Shown one piece after another: positions 51,199-60,114 of a stretch of DNA of 64,000 nucleotides. Source of the DNA: Fictibacillus enclensis (GTDB taxonomy: Bacteria; Bacillota; Bacilli; Bacillales; Fictibacillaceae). The stretch's first letter is position 1, and every line of letters starts with the position of its first letter. The notes under the pieces were generated by a model, which had not been told where the DNA came from, did no database searches, and saw nothing but the letters and a program-made list of their open reading frames with translations. The DNA lies in assembly GCF_001457035.1 (NCBI RefSeq), contig NZ_KQ758619.1:1-64000 (forward strand), read 5' to 3'. A program made the position numbers and the translations under genes.

Positions 51199-52233
51199 TT
51201 AAGAATAAGGCACTTGCTCTTTTTTATGATTCTTTGACATATTCCAGACATACATTCCGAGGCCAGTCAATGCCATGGCCGACAGCACCGGGTGCTTGGA
51301 GGCTTTGACGTACCAGCTTCGGTTGCGCACCCAGCCGGTATTGGTGCCCCGTTCGTGCATGCCGTAACCGGGATGATACAGTCCGCTTTCTTCGCGCGTG
51401 TTGGACGGCCCGTTGTCGTGCTGTGTGCGGAACATGGTCGCCTCCATCCATTTGTCCATCATGCGGGGAGCGAGTCTTCCCAATACCGCATTCAGCTTCG
51501 CCTGTGATCCGACAAACATGTCCCTCGTCGGGTGGGATGCCGCATACAGAATGGCATCCGCTACCGCTTCAGGTGCGTACATCATGCCGATATGGGCTGG
51601 CTGCTTGTCCAGGTAGCTCATGGCATGCTCATTGTACGGCGTATCGATCCTGCCGGGATGGATTAAGGTCACCGAGACGGGTGCCTTATCTTTTTCCAGT
51701 TCCATGCGCAGGTTCTCGGTCCAGCCATGCAGCGCAAATTTTGACGCGGAATAGGTAGACTGAACGACGTTCCCGCGGTCGCCGAACAGGCTTCCCACGT
51801 TGATCAACGCTCCGGGAACGCCTCTTTCGGTAAAGTGCTTTACCGCCATTCTTGATCCGTACACCACGCCCCAGAAATTCGTTTCAAACATCCGCTTCAT
51901 ATCTTCGGTGCTGACGTCCATCGCTTTGCCGAAAATCGATACCCCTGCATTGTTGACCCATGTATCGAACCGGCCGAATTCACTCATTGCCGTGTCGGAG
52001 ATTTTGCGTACATCCTCCTCCTTGCTCACATCTGCTACCACATAGGCAGCGGGACAGCCTTTGCTTCTCAGTTCCTCTGCCAGCTGCTGAAGAGCGGCTT
52101 CATTCCGGGCTGCCAGCACCACCTTTGCTCCTTTTGAGGCTGCCATTCTTGCCGTCGCCAGCCCGATGCCGCTGGATGCTCCGGTTATGACCACCACCTG
52201 ATGCTTCAGTTTCTTTAACGAAATTGCCATCAT
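51199..52233 (-). CDS. SDR family oxidoreductase
   Basis: A 344-residue classical short-chain dehydrogenase: cofactor motif TGASSGIG near residue 18, NNAG, and a catalytic Tyr-x3-Lys (YSASK). A C-terminal extension ends in a hydrophobic segment (LSAMALTGLGMYVWNM), suggesting a membrane tether that is unusual for the family. Start is ATG 52233 or the adjacent ATG 52230, preceded by GAGGAGGG. Substrate unknown. Confidence 0.9.
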   Translation of the reverse strand: MMAISLKKLKHQVVVITGASSGIGLATARMAASKGAKVVLAARNEAALQQLAEELRSKGCPAAYVVADVSKEEDVRKISDTAMSEFGRFDTWVNNAGVSIFGKAMDVSTEDMKRMFETNFWGVVYGSRMAVKHFTERGVPGALINVGSLFGDRGNVVQSTYSASKFALHGWTENLRMELEKDKAPVSVTLIHPGRIDTPYNEHAMSYLDKQPAHIGMMYAPEAVADAILYAASHPTRDMFVGSQAKLNAVLGRLAPRMMDKWMEATMFRTQHDNGPSNTREESGLYHPGYGMHERGTNTGWVRNRSWYVKASKHPVLSAMALTGLGMYVWNMSKNHKKEQVPYS

Positions 52234-52312
52234 GTTCCCTCCTCATTAAAAGTAGACTCCTTATCCTCTACCCGGTGGGCTATGGTACCAATCATGAAAG
52301 CTTGTATTCCAT

Positions 52313-52344
52313 AAAAAAGAAGCCTGACATTCTCCAGGCTTCTT
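52313..52344 (-). terminator. Terminator downstream of the alcohol dehydrogenase gene
   Basis: On the minus strand AAGAAGCCTG and CAGGCTTCTT flank an 8-nt loop and are followed by a T run. Confidence 0.88.
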
Positions 52345-52359
52345 AGGTTTTACAAAGTG

Positions 52360-53541
52360 TTACTGGGGCTCTATTACTGCACCTTCAAAGGCAGATTGGT
52401 AAATGTTCCGGATATCGTCTTCGAGCAGCGGGAGAGGGCTTCGGGCCAGGATTCTTTTTTGTTTCACACCGTCCTGTGTCAGGCTCTCGAGGGCAGATTC
52501 GGGAACATCAAAACCTGAGAGTGTATTGGGAATGCCCACATCATTGACCAGGCGCTTCAGTTCCTCGACGCAACGGTAAGACGCCTCTTCATCGGAAAGG
52601 AAGGCAGAGTTGCCGCCAAGCGCATTTAAGATATCTCCCATGCGTGTGACGCAGCTTTTTCGGATATAGCCCATCACATACGGCAGCAGTACGGCATTGG
52701 ACTCGCCGTGAGAAATGTGGAATTGGCCGCCGAGCGGATAGGCAAGCGCATGAACACCGGCCACACCGGCATTAAAAAAGGCAAGACCGGCGATATAGCT
52801 TCCGTTGCTCATGTCAATCCGGGCCTGTTCATCGTTGCCGTTCTCAACAGCGCGGCGAAGGGATCGTGCGATCAGGCGGATCGCCTGCAGAGCTAACCCG
52901 TCTGTCGTAGGGCTCGCGTTGACGGAAATGTAGGCTTCCACCGCATGTGTCAGTGCATCAATGCCAGTCGCTGCCGTTACTTTTGGCGGTACGGACAGGG
53001 TCAGTGCAGGATCAATGATCGCTACATCGGCAAGCAGGTTATCATGGGTGACCACGTCCTTTGTCGTTTCAAGTGACAGTACGGAGATGTTGGTGACTTC
53101 TGAACCGGTTCCGGAGGTGGTTGGAATCAGGATCTTTGGCAGGCCTTTTCTTTCAACCGCTCGTGTGCCTGTTAAATTCAAATAATCCGTAACAGGACCT
53201 TCGTGAACAGCGAGAACCGAAGCTAGCTTGGTCAAATCCAGTGCACTTCCCCCGCCAACCCCGATCACCATGTCAAATCCGCCTTCCCGGGTGAAGGACA
53301 CGAGCTTTTCTCCCACTTCAACAGGCGGCTCCGGAACGACCTCCGTGTACAGGGTGACAGAATAGCCCTGTTCCTCAAGCGGACCGGTGATCTTGTCGGT
53401 CAATCCAATTTTGGCGAGCATCGGATCCGTAACCACAAGAATCTTTTTCGGACCGTATTTTTCAACCTCAGGCAGCAGTTCCTTTAACGCTCCCCAGCCA
53501 ATATAGCTTAATGGTGTAAACACCAGCTTTGCTGCATTCAT
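52360..53541 (-). CDS. Iron-containing alcohol dehydrogenase
   Basis: A 393-residue group III (Fe-dependent) alcohol dehydrogenase. NAD-binding GGGSALD near residue 97, the metal-binding GVHALAYPLGG with His, and SHGESNAVLLPYVM match the family. It lies 26 bp downstream of the lactonase-type gene in the same direction and is probably cotranscribed. The substrate is unknown; the pairing suggests aldehyde or hydroxy-acid metabolism. Confidence 0.92.
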   Translation of the reverse strand: MNAAKLVFTPLSYIGWGALKELLPEVEKYGPKKILVVTDPMLAKIGLTDKITGPLEEQGYSVTLYTEVVPEPPVEVGEKLVSFTREGGFDMVIGVGGGSALDLTKLASVLAVHEGPVTDYLNLTGTRAVERKGLPKILIPTTSGTGSEVTNISVLSLETTKDVVTHDNLLADVAIIDPALTLSVPPKVTAATGIDALTHAVEAYISVNASPTTDGLALQAIRLIARSLRRAVENGNDEQARIDMSNGSYIAGLAFFNAGVAGVHALAYPLGGQFHISHGESNAVLLPYVMGYIRKSCVTRMGDILNALGGNSAFLSDEEASYRCVEELKRLVNDVGIPNTLSGFDVPESALESLTQDGVKQKRILARSPLPLLEDDIRNIYQSAFEGAVIEPQ

Positions 53542-53567
53542 TCTTTGTTGTCCTCCTTCTTCTTCTT

Positions 53568-54416
53568 TTACTCGTAATAGCCTTCCGTTGATTTGCGGAA
53601 GGTTTTAAATTGATTGGCATCATGACCAAACCAGACCTGAGAGTTGGTTTGATTGGCGAGACGTCGGATTTTTTCCACGGCATTCAAATAGCCGAGGGAG
53701 TCATAGATAATGCCCGGAGGCTTTACAGGCGGGCCGAAGCTCTCAGCTGTATAAATAGCGTCTGAAGCCAGGATAATGCCGCCGGTTTCCGGCATGTTGA
53801 TTTGCAGGCCAAGCATGCCCCAGGCGTGTCCGCTTCCAAAGTTGAGGAGGCTGATTCCTTCTGCCAGATGAATCTGATCTTCATTTCGCTTGATCGTTTT
53901 CCATTGCAGATTGTTTTTGATCCAGGCATCAATATCTCCCCATATGTAGGCGCCTTCCTTTACATTTCGGGCATAAGCTTGCAGCGCGCCGCTCAGTTCA
54001 TCCTCATGGACGATGATCGTGGCATTCGTAAACAGCTCAAGGCATCCGGCGTGGTCGAGGTGGAGGTGAGATGCCACAACGTATTTAATGTCTTGTGGAC
54101 GTACGTTTAATTCCTCTAGCCGGTTGTGCAGGTAGCATTGTTCTCCCATGTTGATCGGGAACAAGGATTGAGTCGCTTTTCCCCATCGTCCTTCGGCACC
54201 CATTGATTCCGGATTGCAGGCCGTATCAAACAGGATTTTGCCTTCGGGATGGTCGATCAGCACGGTATACACCGGGAACTCGACAAACTCAGCAGGCGCA
54301 TTCGGATTGTCCGCCGTGGCCGGATTGTGCATCGCAATCATCCAGTTTTTGTCCATCTGCATCCTTCCGTTATCCATTACATAAAGCTTTGGATTGGATT
54401 TGATCACATTTGCCAT
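53568..54416 (-). CDS. N-acyl homoserine lactonase family metallohydrolase
   Basis: A 282-residue metallo-beta-lactamase-fold hydrolase. The HLHLDHAG motif, later His in SGHAWGM, Asp in ASDAIY and the final GHDANQF match the two-zinc site of the lactonase group (AiiA/AttM-like). The ATG at 54416 has GGGGAGG upstream; a much longer frame to 54527 has no such support. It could hydrolyse lactones, including quorum signals, but the activity is inferred. Confidence 0.88.
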   Translation of the reverse strand: MANVIKSNPKLYVMDNGRMQMDKNWMIAMHNPATADNPNAPAEFVEFPVYTVLIDHPEGKILFDTACNPESMGAEGRWGKATQSLFPINMGEQCYLHNRLEELNVRPQDIKYVVASHLHLDHAGCLELFTNATIIVHEDELSGALQAYARNVKEGAYIWGDIDAWIKNNLQWKTIKRNEDQIHLAEGISLLNFGSGHAWGMLGLQINMPETGGIILASDAIYTAESFGPPVKPPGIIYDSLGYLNAVEKIRRLANQTNSQVWFGHDANQFKTFRKSTEGYYE

Positions 54417-54582
54417 TGAATTTCCTCCCCATTTGTTTAGTAAAACGCTTGCAAAACAGCATTCTTTACATTCCCCTTTTTCACCATTCAGTAACTTTGT
54501 GGCCTGAAATGAAGCAGTTTTTAGCACGATTCACCTGTACCTATTTCGCATAATTTTTATTTTGGTGAAAATGATGTGTTAG

Positions 54583-54695
54583 GTGAGTAACTGATTAAAA
54601 ATGGTGAGTAATGTACAGATTTCCGTGAGTAATGACACTAAAATGGTGAGTAAACCGAACATTTCCGCGAGTAAGCCCCATAGAATGGTGAGTAA
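54583..54695. repeat. Six GTGAGTAA units at a 21-bp period
   Basis: GTGAGTAA starts at 54583, 54604, 54625, 54646, (GCGAGTAA) 54667 and 54688, always 21 bp apart. The 13-nt intervals alternate between endings AAATG/GAATG and ATTTCC, so a 42-bp higher-order unit is visible. It lies between the lactonase promoter region and the LrgAB terminator; no gene is seen in 54528-54710. The 21-bp spacing is two helical turns, as for cooperative protein binding. Confidence 0.9.
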
Positions 54696-54710
54696 ACCTA
54701 ATCAGAGCAG

Positions 54711-54743
54711 AAAAAAGCCGCCCGGAAATCCGGACGGCTTTTC
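54711..54743 (-). terminator. lrgAB terminator
   Basis: AAAAGCCGCCCGG-AAAT-CCGGACGGCTTTT forms a strong stem at the end of the LrgB gene. On the minus strand it runs into six T. Confidence 0.9.
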
Positions 54744-55436
54744 TTATACGTGAAAAATCCATACGACGATCGGACCGAATACCGAACCAAGAAGGGCGCA
54801 AAGCGTCATCGATACCGAACTCATGGATACAGTCAGTTCACCGTACTCAAATGCTTTTGACGTCCCAAGGGCGTGAGAGGCGCTCCCAAAGGCAATACCT
54901 TTTCCAAGATAGCTTCGGATGCGAACCCATTTCATAATTTTTGGCCCTAAAATAACACCGGAGAATCCGGCGATCATGACGAAAACAACGGTCATGGAAG
55001 GGACACCGCCGATACCAGTGGCGATCTGAATGGCAACCGGAGTTGTAATCGACTTAGGCACAATGGATAGGATCAAATCCCGGTCGATGCCGAATACTTC
55101 AGCAAAGAGAAGACCGCTGATCATGCCTGAGAACAAACCCGCAAATACGCCTCCGATGATAGGCAGGCTGTACTTGACCAGAATTTTGCGCTGGTTATAT
55201 AGCGGATATGCCAAGGCGACCACTGCTGGCCCCAGAAGGGAATTAATCCACTTCCCGCCGATCATGTACTGATCATAGGAAACATGAAAGGCCAACAACA
55301 GCAGGATGATTGCCACGGTGGTGGTCAGCACGGGTATGAGAATCGGATAGGAGAAGCGTACATATAGTTTTGTCATTGCGATATACACCGCAATGGTAAG
55401 CAAAATAATCAGGATTGCGATACTTGCTTGTTGCAC
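54744..55436 (-). CDS. LrgB/CidB family membrane protein
   Basis: A 230-residue protein with multiple membrane segments and the LrgB block SITTPVAIQIATGIGG and ASHALGTSKAFEYGE. It pairs with the LrgA-like protein encoded just before. The family is associated with murein-hydrolase control and with export of pyruvate or other small molecules. The GTG at 55436 starts inside the upstream gene (28-bp overlap). Confidence 0.9.
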   Translation of the reverse strand: MQQASIAILIILLTIAVYIAMTKLYVRFSYPILIPVLTTTVAIILLLLAFHVSYDQYMIGGKWINSLLGPAVVALAYPLYNQRKILVKYSLPIIGGVFAGLFSGMISGLLFAEVFGIDRDLILSIVPKSITTPVAIQIATGIGGVPSMTVVFVMIAGFSGVILGPKIMKWVRIRSYLGKGIAFGSASHALGTSKAFEYGELTVSMSSVSMTLCALLGSVFGPIVVWIFHV

Positions 55437-55810
55437 TCGTCATTCTCCTTTCCCTTGTTGGCGTTTTTCTCGAGCAGTTGGCTGGCAATTCCTGCAGCGA
55501 CCATTGTGACAATGGTGCTCAGCACGACAATCAGCAGCAGAACCAGGCCTTTGCCTGAAAATAGTGCCGGGTAATTCATAACACCCGTCATTGCGGGGAT
55601 AAATAAAAGAGGAAGAAATGACAATAAAAAACTTGCTCCGTCTTCCACAATCTTGACCGGAACAATTTTAAAGGTTAAGCAGATCAGCATAAGGATCAGT
55701 CCCACGATGCTCCCCGATACCGGAAGATGAAGCAGGTTATGAACCCATTCTCCAATGAGGGAAAACGTGTAAAGAATAGTGATCTGCAGAATAATTCGTA
55801 TAGCTTTCAC
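55409..55810 (-). CDS. LrgA/CidA family membrane protein
   Basis: A 133-residue holin-like protein with four membrane segments and the family core LPVSGSIVGLILMLIC, LPLLFIPAMTGVM. It is the first gene of the pair and divergent from a MarR gene. Start at ATG 55810 with GGAGG upstream. The exact function in Bacillaceae is not settled. Confidence 0.9.
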   Translation of the reverse strand: MKAIRIILQITILYTFSLIGEWVHNLLHLPVSGSIVGLILMLICLTFKIVPVKIVEDGASFLLSFLPLLFIPAMTGVMNYPALFSGKGLVLLLIVVLSTIVTMVAAGIASQLLEKNANKGKENDECNKQVSQS

Positions 55811-55886
55811 AAAAGGTGCTGTTCTAATAAGAACAACTCCCTCCTTTCTGTCTGACTAGGATAGCTCTTTACATTTTTCGTAATTA

Positions 55887-55922
55887 CTTGTACGATACAA
55901 TTATATATTTGTATTATACAAG
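55887..55922. promoter_or_regulatory. 36-bp palindromic operator between lrgA and marR genes
   Basis: CTTGTA-N2-ATACAA-N7-TTGTAT-N2-TACAAG forms a symmetric 36-bp palindrome midway between the divergent LrgA and MarR genes. The layout, with two nested half-sites, fits binding by MarR-family dimers. It is the likely autoregulatory operator. Confidence 0.7.
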
Positions 55923-55978
55923 CATATAGGCAAATGTCAATGAAATTGGGCTATAAGCTTGTGCAGGAGTGATGGGCT

Positions 55979-56404
55979 TTGAACAACAAGAATGCAGTTG
56001 AGCGAATTGAATATGAACTGACCACCTTTATCCGGCGGGCGGTATACATTGATAACTCGGAAAATAAAATAGGAAATCTGGAGAGAGCTTCGTATTTGAT
56101 CTTGAGGCAGCTGGACGAGTTCGGACCTGCGCGGGTCAAAAAGCTGGCAGAGTCCTTTAAACTTGATATATCCACCCTCTCACGCCAGGCAGGAGCATTG
56201 GAGGGAAAAGGACTGATTGAGCGTTCCTCCGATCCTTCGGATGGAAGGGTGAGCCTCTTTACCATAACCGAATTGGGCCGGGAGAAATTGAAAGCGGATA
56301 AAAAAACGAGGCTCGCCCGGTATCAAAAGATGCTCGAAACCTGGACGAACGAAGAGAAGGAGTTGTTTGGGGAACTCCTTGAGCGGATGAATGACGTTTT
56401 TTGA
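55979..56404 (+). CDS. MarR family transcriptional regulator
   Basis: A 141-residue winged-helix regulator with ASYLILRQL, the recognition region LAESFKLDISTLSRQAGALEGKG and the wing SSDPSDGRVS, then a C-terminal dimerisation helix. The TTG at 55979 is the start, with AGGAG about 11 nt upstream. It is divergent from the LrgAB pair. The 171-bp gap after it shows no gene. Confidence 0.9.
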   Translation: MNNKNAVERIEYELTTFIRRAVYIDNSENKIGNLERASYLILRQLDEFGPARVKKLAESFKLDISTLSRQAGALEGKGLIERSSDPSDGRVSLFTITELGREKLKADKKTRLARYQKMLETWTNEEKELFGELLERMNDVF

Positions 56405-56575
56405 CTGATGGTATCAGGGAAATATAGAGGGAAAGGGAGACTGAAAATTGGGTTGCAAAGGATGAAGTAACAGGTTCGCTTTTGGAGTACAAAAATTAAA
56501 GAACAGCATGAATCAGCAATAAAAAAGCAGGGATCTTCTTCAATAATTGCGCGATAGCTGAAGAAAGCCAATATA

Positions 56576-56902
56576 TTACATCTCAAAAAAGTTATCTCTT
56601 TCTACTTTGCATACTCTTAGTGCAAAGTTTTTGTACCATTCCTTTTTACCTCTATTCTGTGCAACTTGATGTGCTGAATGTTCCTTCCACTGCTTTATAG
56701 CATCTAAAGATTCCCAGTAGGAAACAGTAATTCCCAGTCCCCCATCGTGGGAACTTTCTACACCTAAGAAACCTTTCTGTTGAGACGCTAGCTCAACCAT
56801 TTTTTCGGCCATTTTCTCATAACCTTTGTCAATCTCAGTTCGTTGTGATGAAAATATTACCGCATAGTAAGGTGGTTGATGAGTTTTAGCCAATCTACTC
56901 AA
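56576..56902 (-). CDS. Antibiotic biosynthesis monooxygenase (ABM) family protein
   Basis: A 108-residue small ferredoxin-like protein with YYAVIFSSQR, GFLGVESSHDGGLGITVSYW and HSAHQVAQNRGKKEWY, the ABM pattern. Related proteins include heme-degrading and quinone-forming monooxygenases, and many of unknown function. The TTG at 56902 is the start, preceded by GGGAGG at 8 nt. Confidence 0.88.
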   Translation of the reverse strand: MSRLAKTHQPPYYAVIFSSQRTEIDKGYEKMAEKMVELASQQKGFLGVESSHDGGLGITVSYWESLDAIKQWKEHSAHQVAQNRGKKEWYKNFALRVCKVERDNFFEM

Positions 56903-57048
56903 GTTCAGTCCCTCCCAATATGTTGATTTTAAATACTCCTTCTTCCATTAACCGGCCCGTTTGTGGAATAAGAACAGTTTTTTTCCTTACTATATTTTCT
57001 ATAGAGGTTTCTTATTCTCCTTTTTGTTCTATATTTATCCTGCGAACA

Positions 57049-57085
57049 AAAACCGGAGACACTCAGGTCTCCGGTTCTTCTTTTA
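57049..57085 (-). terminator. Terminator after the Gfo/Idh gene
   Basis: On the minus strand AACCGGAGAC and GTCTCCGGTT form a 10-bp stem around a 6-nt loop, followed by TTTTG, overlapping the end of the gene. Confidence 0.82.
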
Positions 57086-57991
57086 CCGTTTTTCTTCAAT
57101 TAAGTTGACGATTCGCTCGCAAATCTCATGGGTAAGGAGTGAGTCCTCCAATGACGGATCGGGCTGTCGATTCTGACGGACGCAGTCCAGAAAATGATCG
57201 GTGATCTGATAGAAGCCGCGCTTGTAGAGGGTGGGTTCCCAATCGCCGAATTTGGCCGATTGAATGTCTTTATTGTGATAATGAGTGGTCTCTACCAAAC
57301 TGTTGACGACATATTTGTGATGGCCGGTATGGTATTCAATGATCTCCTCGGTCACACCGCCGTTTCTGTTCATGATTCCCATCGCCGTACAGCCATCCCC
57401 AATCAGCTGGATGATCACGAACTGGAGTTGGTCATCCTTTTTTTGATGCTGAACGTTCACATCTTGCACCTCGGTTCCCATTAAGAAACGAAGCGTGTCC
57501 ACCACATGGATAAAATCATCAATGATAAAGCGGCGGGTGTAGTCAGGGGATGAGAACCGGTTTTTTTGCATCAAAATCAGGTTGGCTTTCCCATGGTCTT
57601 TCAACTCGCAGACTCTTGGAACAAACCGGCGGTTGAATCCGATCATGGCAATTACGTCATTTTCTTTGGCAAGCTGGACGACCCGTTCTGTTTCCTGTAA
57701 ATGAAGGGATACCGGCTTATCGATGTACGTATGAATTCCGTTTTGCAGCAGCTGTTCGGCGATCTCAAGATGCGCATCGGTTGCTGCACTCACAAACGCG
57801 GCAGTAATCTCTTTTGCAAGCAGCTCATCTATCGTGCGGGCAGTTTCGGCGATTCTATACTGGCTCGCCAGCTGCTGAAGGGTCTCTTCATTTCTTGTAC
57901 ATAGAACAAGCTCGATGCCTTCCTTTTGGGTAAGCACCGGCATATATGCCTTACGGGCAATATCACCTAGTCCAATGATTCCTACTTTCAT
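57083..57991 (-). CDS. Gfo/Idh/MocA family oxidoreductase
   Basis: A 302-residue NAD(P)-dependent oxidoreductase with the N-terminal Rossmann motif IIGLGDIARKAYMP and the family block YIDKPVSL containing the catalytic Lys. It is divergent from the sugar operon starting at 58231 and may act on a related sugar. Substrate unknown. Confidence 0.9.
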   Translation of the reverse strand: MKVGIIGLGDIARKAYMPVLTQKEGIELVLCTRNEETLQQLASQYRIAETARTIDELLAKEITAAFVSAATDAHLEIAEQLLQNGIHTYIDKPVSLHLQETERVVQLAKENDVIAMIGFNRRFVPRVCELKDHGKANLILMQKNRFSSPDYTRRFIIDDFIHVVDTLRFLMGTEVQDVNVQHQKKDDQLQFVIIQLIGDGCTAMGIMNRNGGVTEEIIEYHTGHHKYVVNSLVETTHYHNKDIQSAKFGDWEPTLYKRGFYQITDHFLDCVRQNRQPDPSLEDSLLTHEICERIVNLIEEKR

Positions 57992-58175
57992 TTTCTCACC
58001 TCATCTTCAGTATGTAAGTCACTTTTCAGATATCGTTCCCTTCCAAGGTAACACGTTTACAGGCAAACCTCTTCCCTCACGTATCAGGTGCTATCCAAAA
58101 TTTGTATTGACAGTGTAAGCAGCCGTCCCTTATTATTTAATCGAATGATCTGAAAATTAGGTCTTTTATTTTTGT

Positions 58176-58200
58176 TTAATTATTAAAGGTTATTAATTAA
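58176..58200. promoter_or_regulatory. A/T-rich inverted repeat before the ROK operon
   Basis: TTAATTATTAA-AGG-TTATTAATTAA forms a near-symmetric repeat 31-55 bp upstream of the ROK regulator gene. Repressors of this class often bind such sites, so it is a candidate operator. A/T richness lowers its weight. Confidence 0.45.
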
Positions 58201-58230
58201 TGTTCTTAAATTAGAAATGAGAGGTTATGG

Positions 58231-59391
58231 ATGAAATCTTATTTACCTAACGATATAAAGGATGAAAACAGAAAAATCATTTTCGATATCCTTCTTCACC
58301 ATCCGGAACTGGCCAAGGTGGAAATCACAGAAAAAACGGCGATGAGTTTTGTGACGGTCAGTAAAATCGTGAATTATTTTACCGAAATCGGCATTTTAAA
58401 GGAAACCGGAGAAAGCCGCGAGGGAATGGGCGGGCTGGGCCGGAAACGAACGGTGTACAAGTTCAATGAAAACAGCTATGTCACCATTGGGCTGGAGATC
58501 ATTGGCCAGGCTGTGACGGGCCTACTTGTGAATTTAAAGAACCAGATCATCGCTTCCCGCACCTTTCATACCGACCTTCCCTTCTACCATGAGGATTTTG
58601 CCCGCATTTTTAATGAAATCGTAGCGGTCATGGAGGAGGAAGCAAAGAAAACCTGCAGTGTGGTGCTTGGAATTGGCATCGGTGTGGCTGGTGCCATTAA
58701 TACAAGAAGCAAAACCATCAGGATGAAAACCGTGGAAGATCAGGAAGAGGATTTTCATTTCGAGGAGATTGGTGAAAGGCTGAAATGCAGTGTCTCTTAT
58801 CCTATACTTCTTGAAAATGATGTGAATGCCTCCACCGTGGCAGAATTCCGCAGTCTGGAAGCGTTCGCTGAAATGCCCGCCGATTTGATTCATATCTCCT
58901 TTGGAGAAGGAATTGGTGCCGGATTGATCCTGAATAAGCAGCTTCACAGAGGGTTTAATTCAAGAGCGGGTGAGCTTGAGTATCTATGCTTTGATGAAGA
59001 TTTTAAAAAGACGCCTACCTCAGTCGGCTGGCTCGAAGGGAAGCTCGGTCTTAGTGCAATTGTAAAAACGTTTGATCTGAGCAATCCGCAAGAAAGGGAA
59101 GTTTGCCAAGAATATCTGGCCAAAAAGGTCGCACTGGTGATCACCAATATTATCAGTGTCCTGGATGTGGACCGAATCATTATCAGCGGTAAAACGATGG
59201 CTTTGTTTTCGGACGATCTCCTGGACGGGATCAAAAAGAATGTCGGGCAGTATATGGACTGGGATCCAACGATTTCGTTCAGTGCTGCCGAGCACATGTC
59301 TGCTCTGGGAGCGGGAATTCTTTCACTGCAGCGTGAAATGGGAACGGTTATATCTGCTGAAAAAGCAGCCGGAGGTGAAAAACATGCTTAA
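58231..59391 (+). CDS. ROK family transcriptional regulator
   Basis: A 386-residue protein with an N-terminal winged helix-turn-helix (about 10-75, KVEITEKTAMSFVTVSKIVN) and a C-terminal ROK kinase-like domain (about 80-370, with GIGIGVAGAIN and ENDVNASTVAE). Members (NagC, XylR) repress sugar genes and respond to the sugar or its phosphate. The cysteine zinc motif of ROK kinases is absent. First gene of the operon; its last codons overlap the nagB-like gene. Confidence 0.9.
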   Translation: MKSYLPNDIKDENRKIIFDILLHHPELAKVEITEKTAMSFVTVSKIVNYFTEIGILKETGESREGMGGLGRKRTVYKFNENSYVTIGLEIIGQAVTGLLVNLKNQIIASRTFHTDLPFYHEDFARIFNEIVAVMEEEAKKTCSVVLGIGIGVAGAINTRSKTIRMKTVEDQEEDFHFEEIGERLKCSVSYPILLENDVNASTVAEFRSLEAFAEMPADLIHISFGEGIGAGLILNKQLHRGFNSRAGELEYLCFDEDFKKTPTSVGWLEGKLGLSAIVKTFDLSNPQEREVCQEYLAKKVALVITNIISVLDVDRIIISGKTMALFSDDLLDGIKKNVGQYMDWDPTISFSAAEHMSALGAGILSLQREMGTVISAEKAAGGEKHA

Positions 59392-60109
59392 AATCTTTGA
59401 AAAAGAAGAACAGGTGGCAGAGGCGATCGCCGAAGCAATGGCAGCAGGCCTGAAAGAAGAGGCTTATCCGGTTTTTTGCCTCGCTTCTGGAAGCACACCG
59501 CAGAAAAGCTACAAGAGGTTTGCTGTACAGGCGAACACGGACGATATCAGGAAACTCCGGATCGTCAGTCTCGATGAATGGGTGGGCATTGAAAAACACT
59601 CGACGGGAAGCTGCTATCAAATGCTGCAAAGGGATTTATTTTCTCCAGCCGGCATCCAGTCACACCAAATCCTTTTTTATGATGGGATGAGTCCTGACTT
59701 GCAGCAGGAATGTGAAAAAATCGATGCTTATATCGAGCAGCATCCCATAACATTCAGCTTAATGGGCGTGGGAATGAACGGGCATATCGGATTAAATGAA
59801 CCAGGAACGCCGGTGCGAGATCATAGCAGTGTTGTCGATCTTTCAAATGAGACAAAAACAACCGCACAAAAGTATTTTGACGAGCCTGCTGCTTTGACAA
59901 ATGGAATCACTCTTGGATTAAAACAGGTGATCCAAAGCAAAAAAGTCATTGTAGTCATTACCGGCGGACACAAAGCAGACATTGTAAAAGAGATCTTTAA
60001 CCATCCGGAAGCTAAGCTGCCTGCCCAGGAATTGCTTCACCATGACCATATTGATTTTTACCTGGATACGGAGGCGGCAAAGCACATTACACAAAAAGTC
60101 GAGGGATAA
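59384..60109 (+). CDS. NagB-family sugar-6-phosphate deaminase/isomerase
   Basis: A 241-residue protein of the NagB/6-phosphogluconolactonase fold. IVSLDEWVG holds the catalytic Asp and VGMNGHIGLNEPG the His and Glu, as in glucosamine-6-phosphate deaminase. Related enzymes act on galactosamine-6-phosphate, which would fit the GH4 neighbour. The ATG at 59384 follows GGAGGTG and overlaps the regulator by 8 nt. Confidence 0.9.
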   Translation: MLKIFEKEEQVAEAIAEAMAAGLKEEAYPVFCLASGSTPQKSYKRFAVQANTDDIRKLRIVSLDEWVGIEKHSTGSCYQMLQRDLFSPAGIQSHQILFYDGMSPDLQQECEKIDAYIEQHPITFSLMGVGMNGHIGLNEPGTPVRDHSSVVDLSNETKTTAQKYFDEPAALTNGITLGLKQVIQSKKVIVVITGGHKADIVKEIFNHPEAKLPAQELLHHDHIDFYLDTEAAKHITQKVEG

Positions 60110-60114
60110 AAAAC

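Noticed and set aside
54583-54695. Possible CRISPR or coding repeat
   Set aside because: 8-bp repeats with 13-bp related spacers are far too short for CRISPR, and the minus-strand frame through it (repeating THH/THG) has no support as a gene.
58040-58062. Possible catabolite-responsive element (GTAAACGTGTTAC)
   Set aside because: Only half of the cre consensus fits; the right half has several mismatches.
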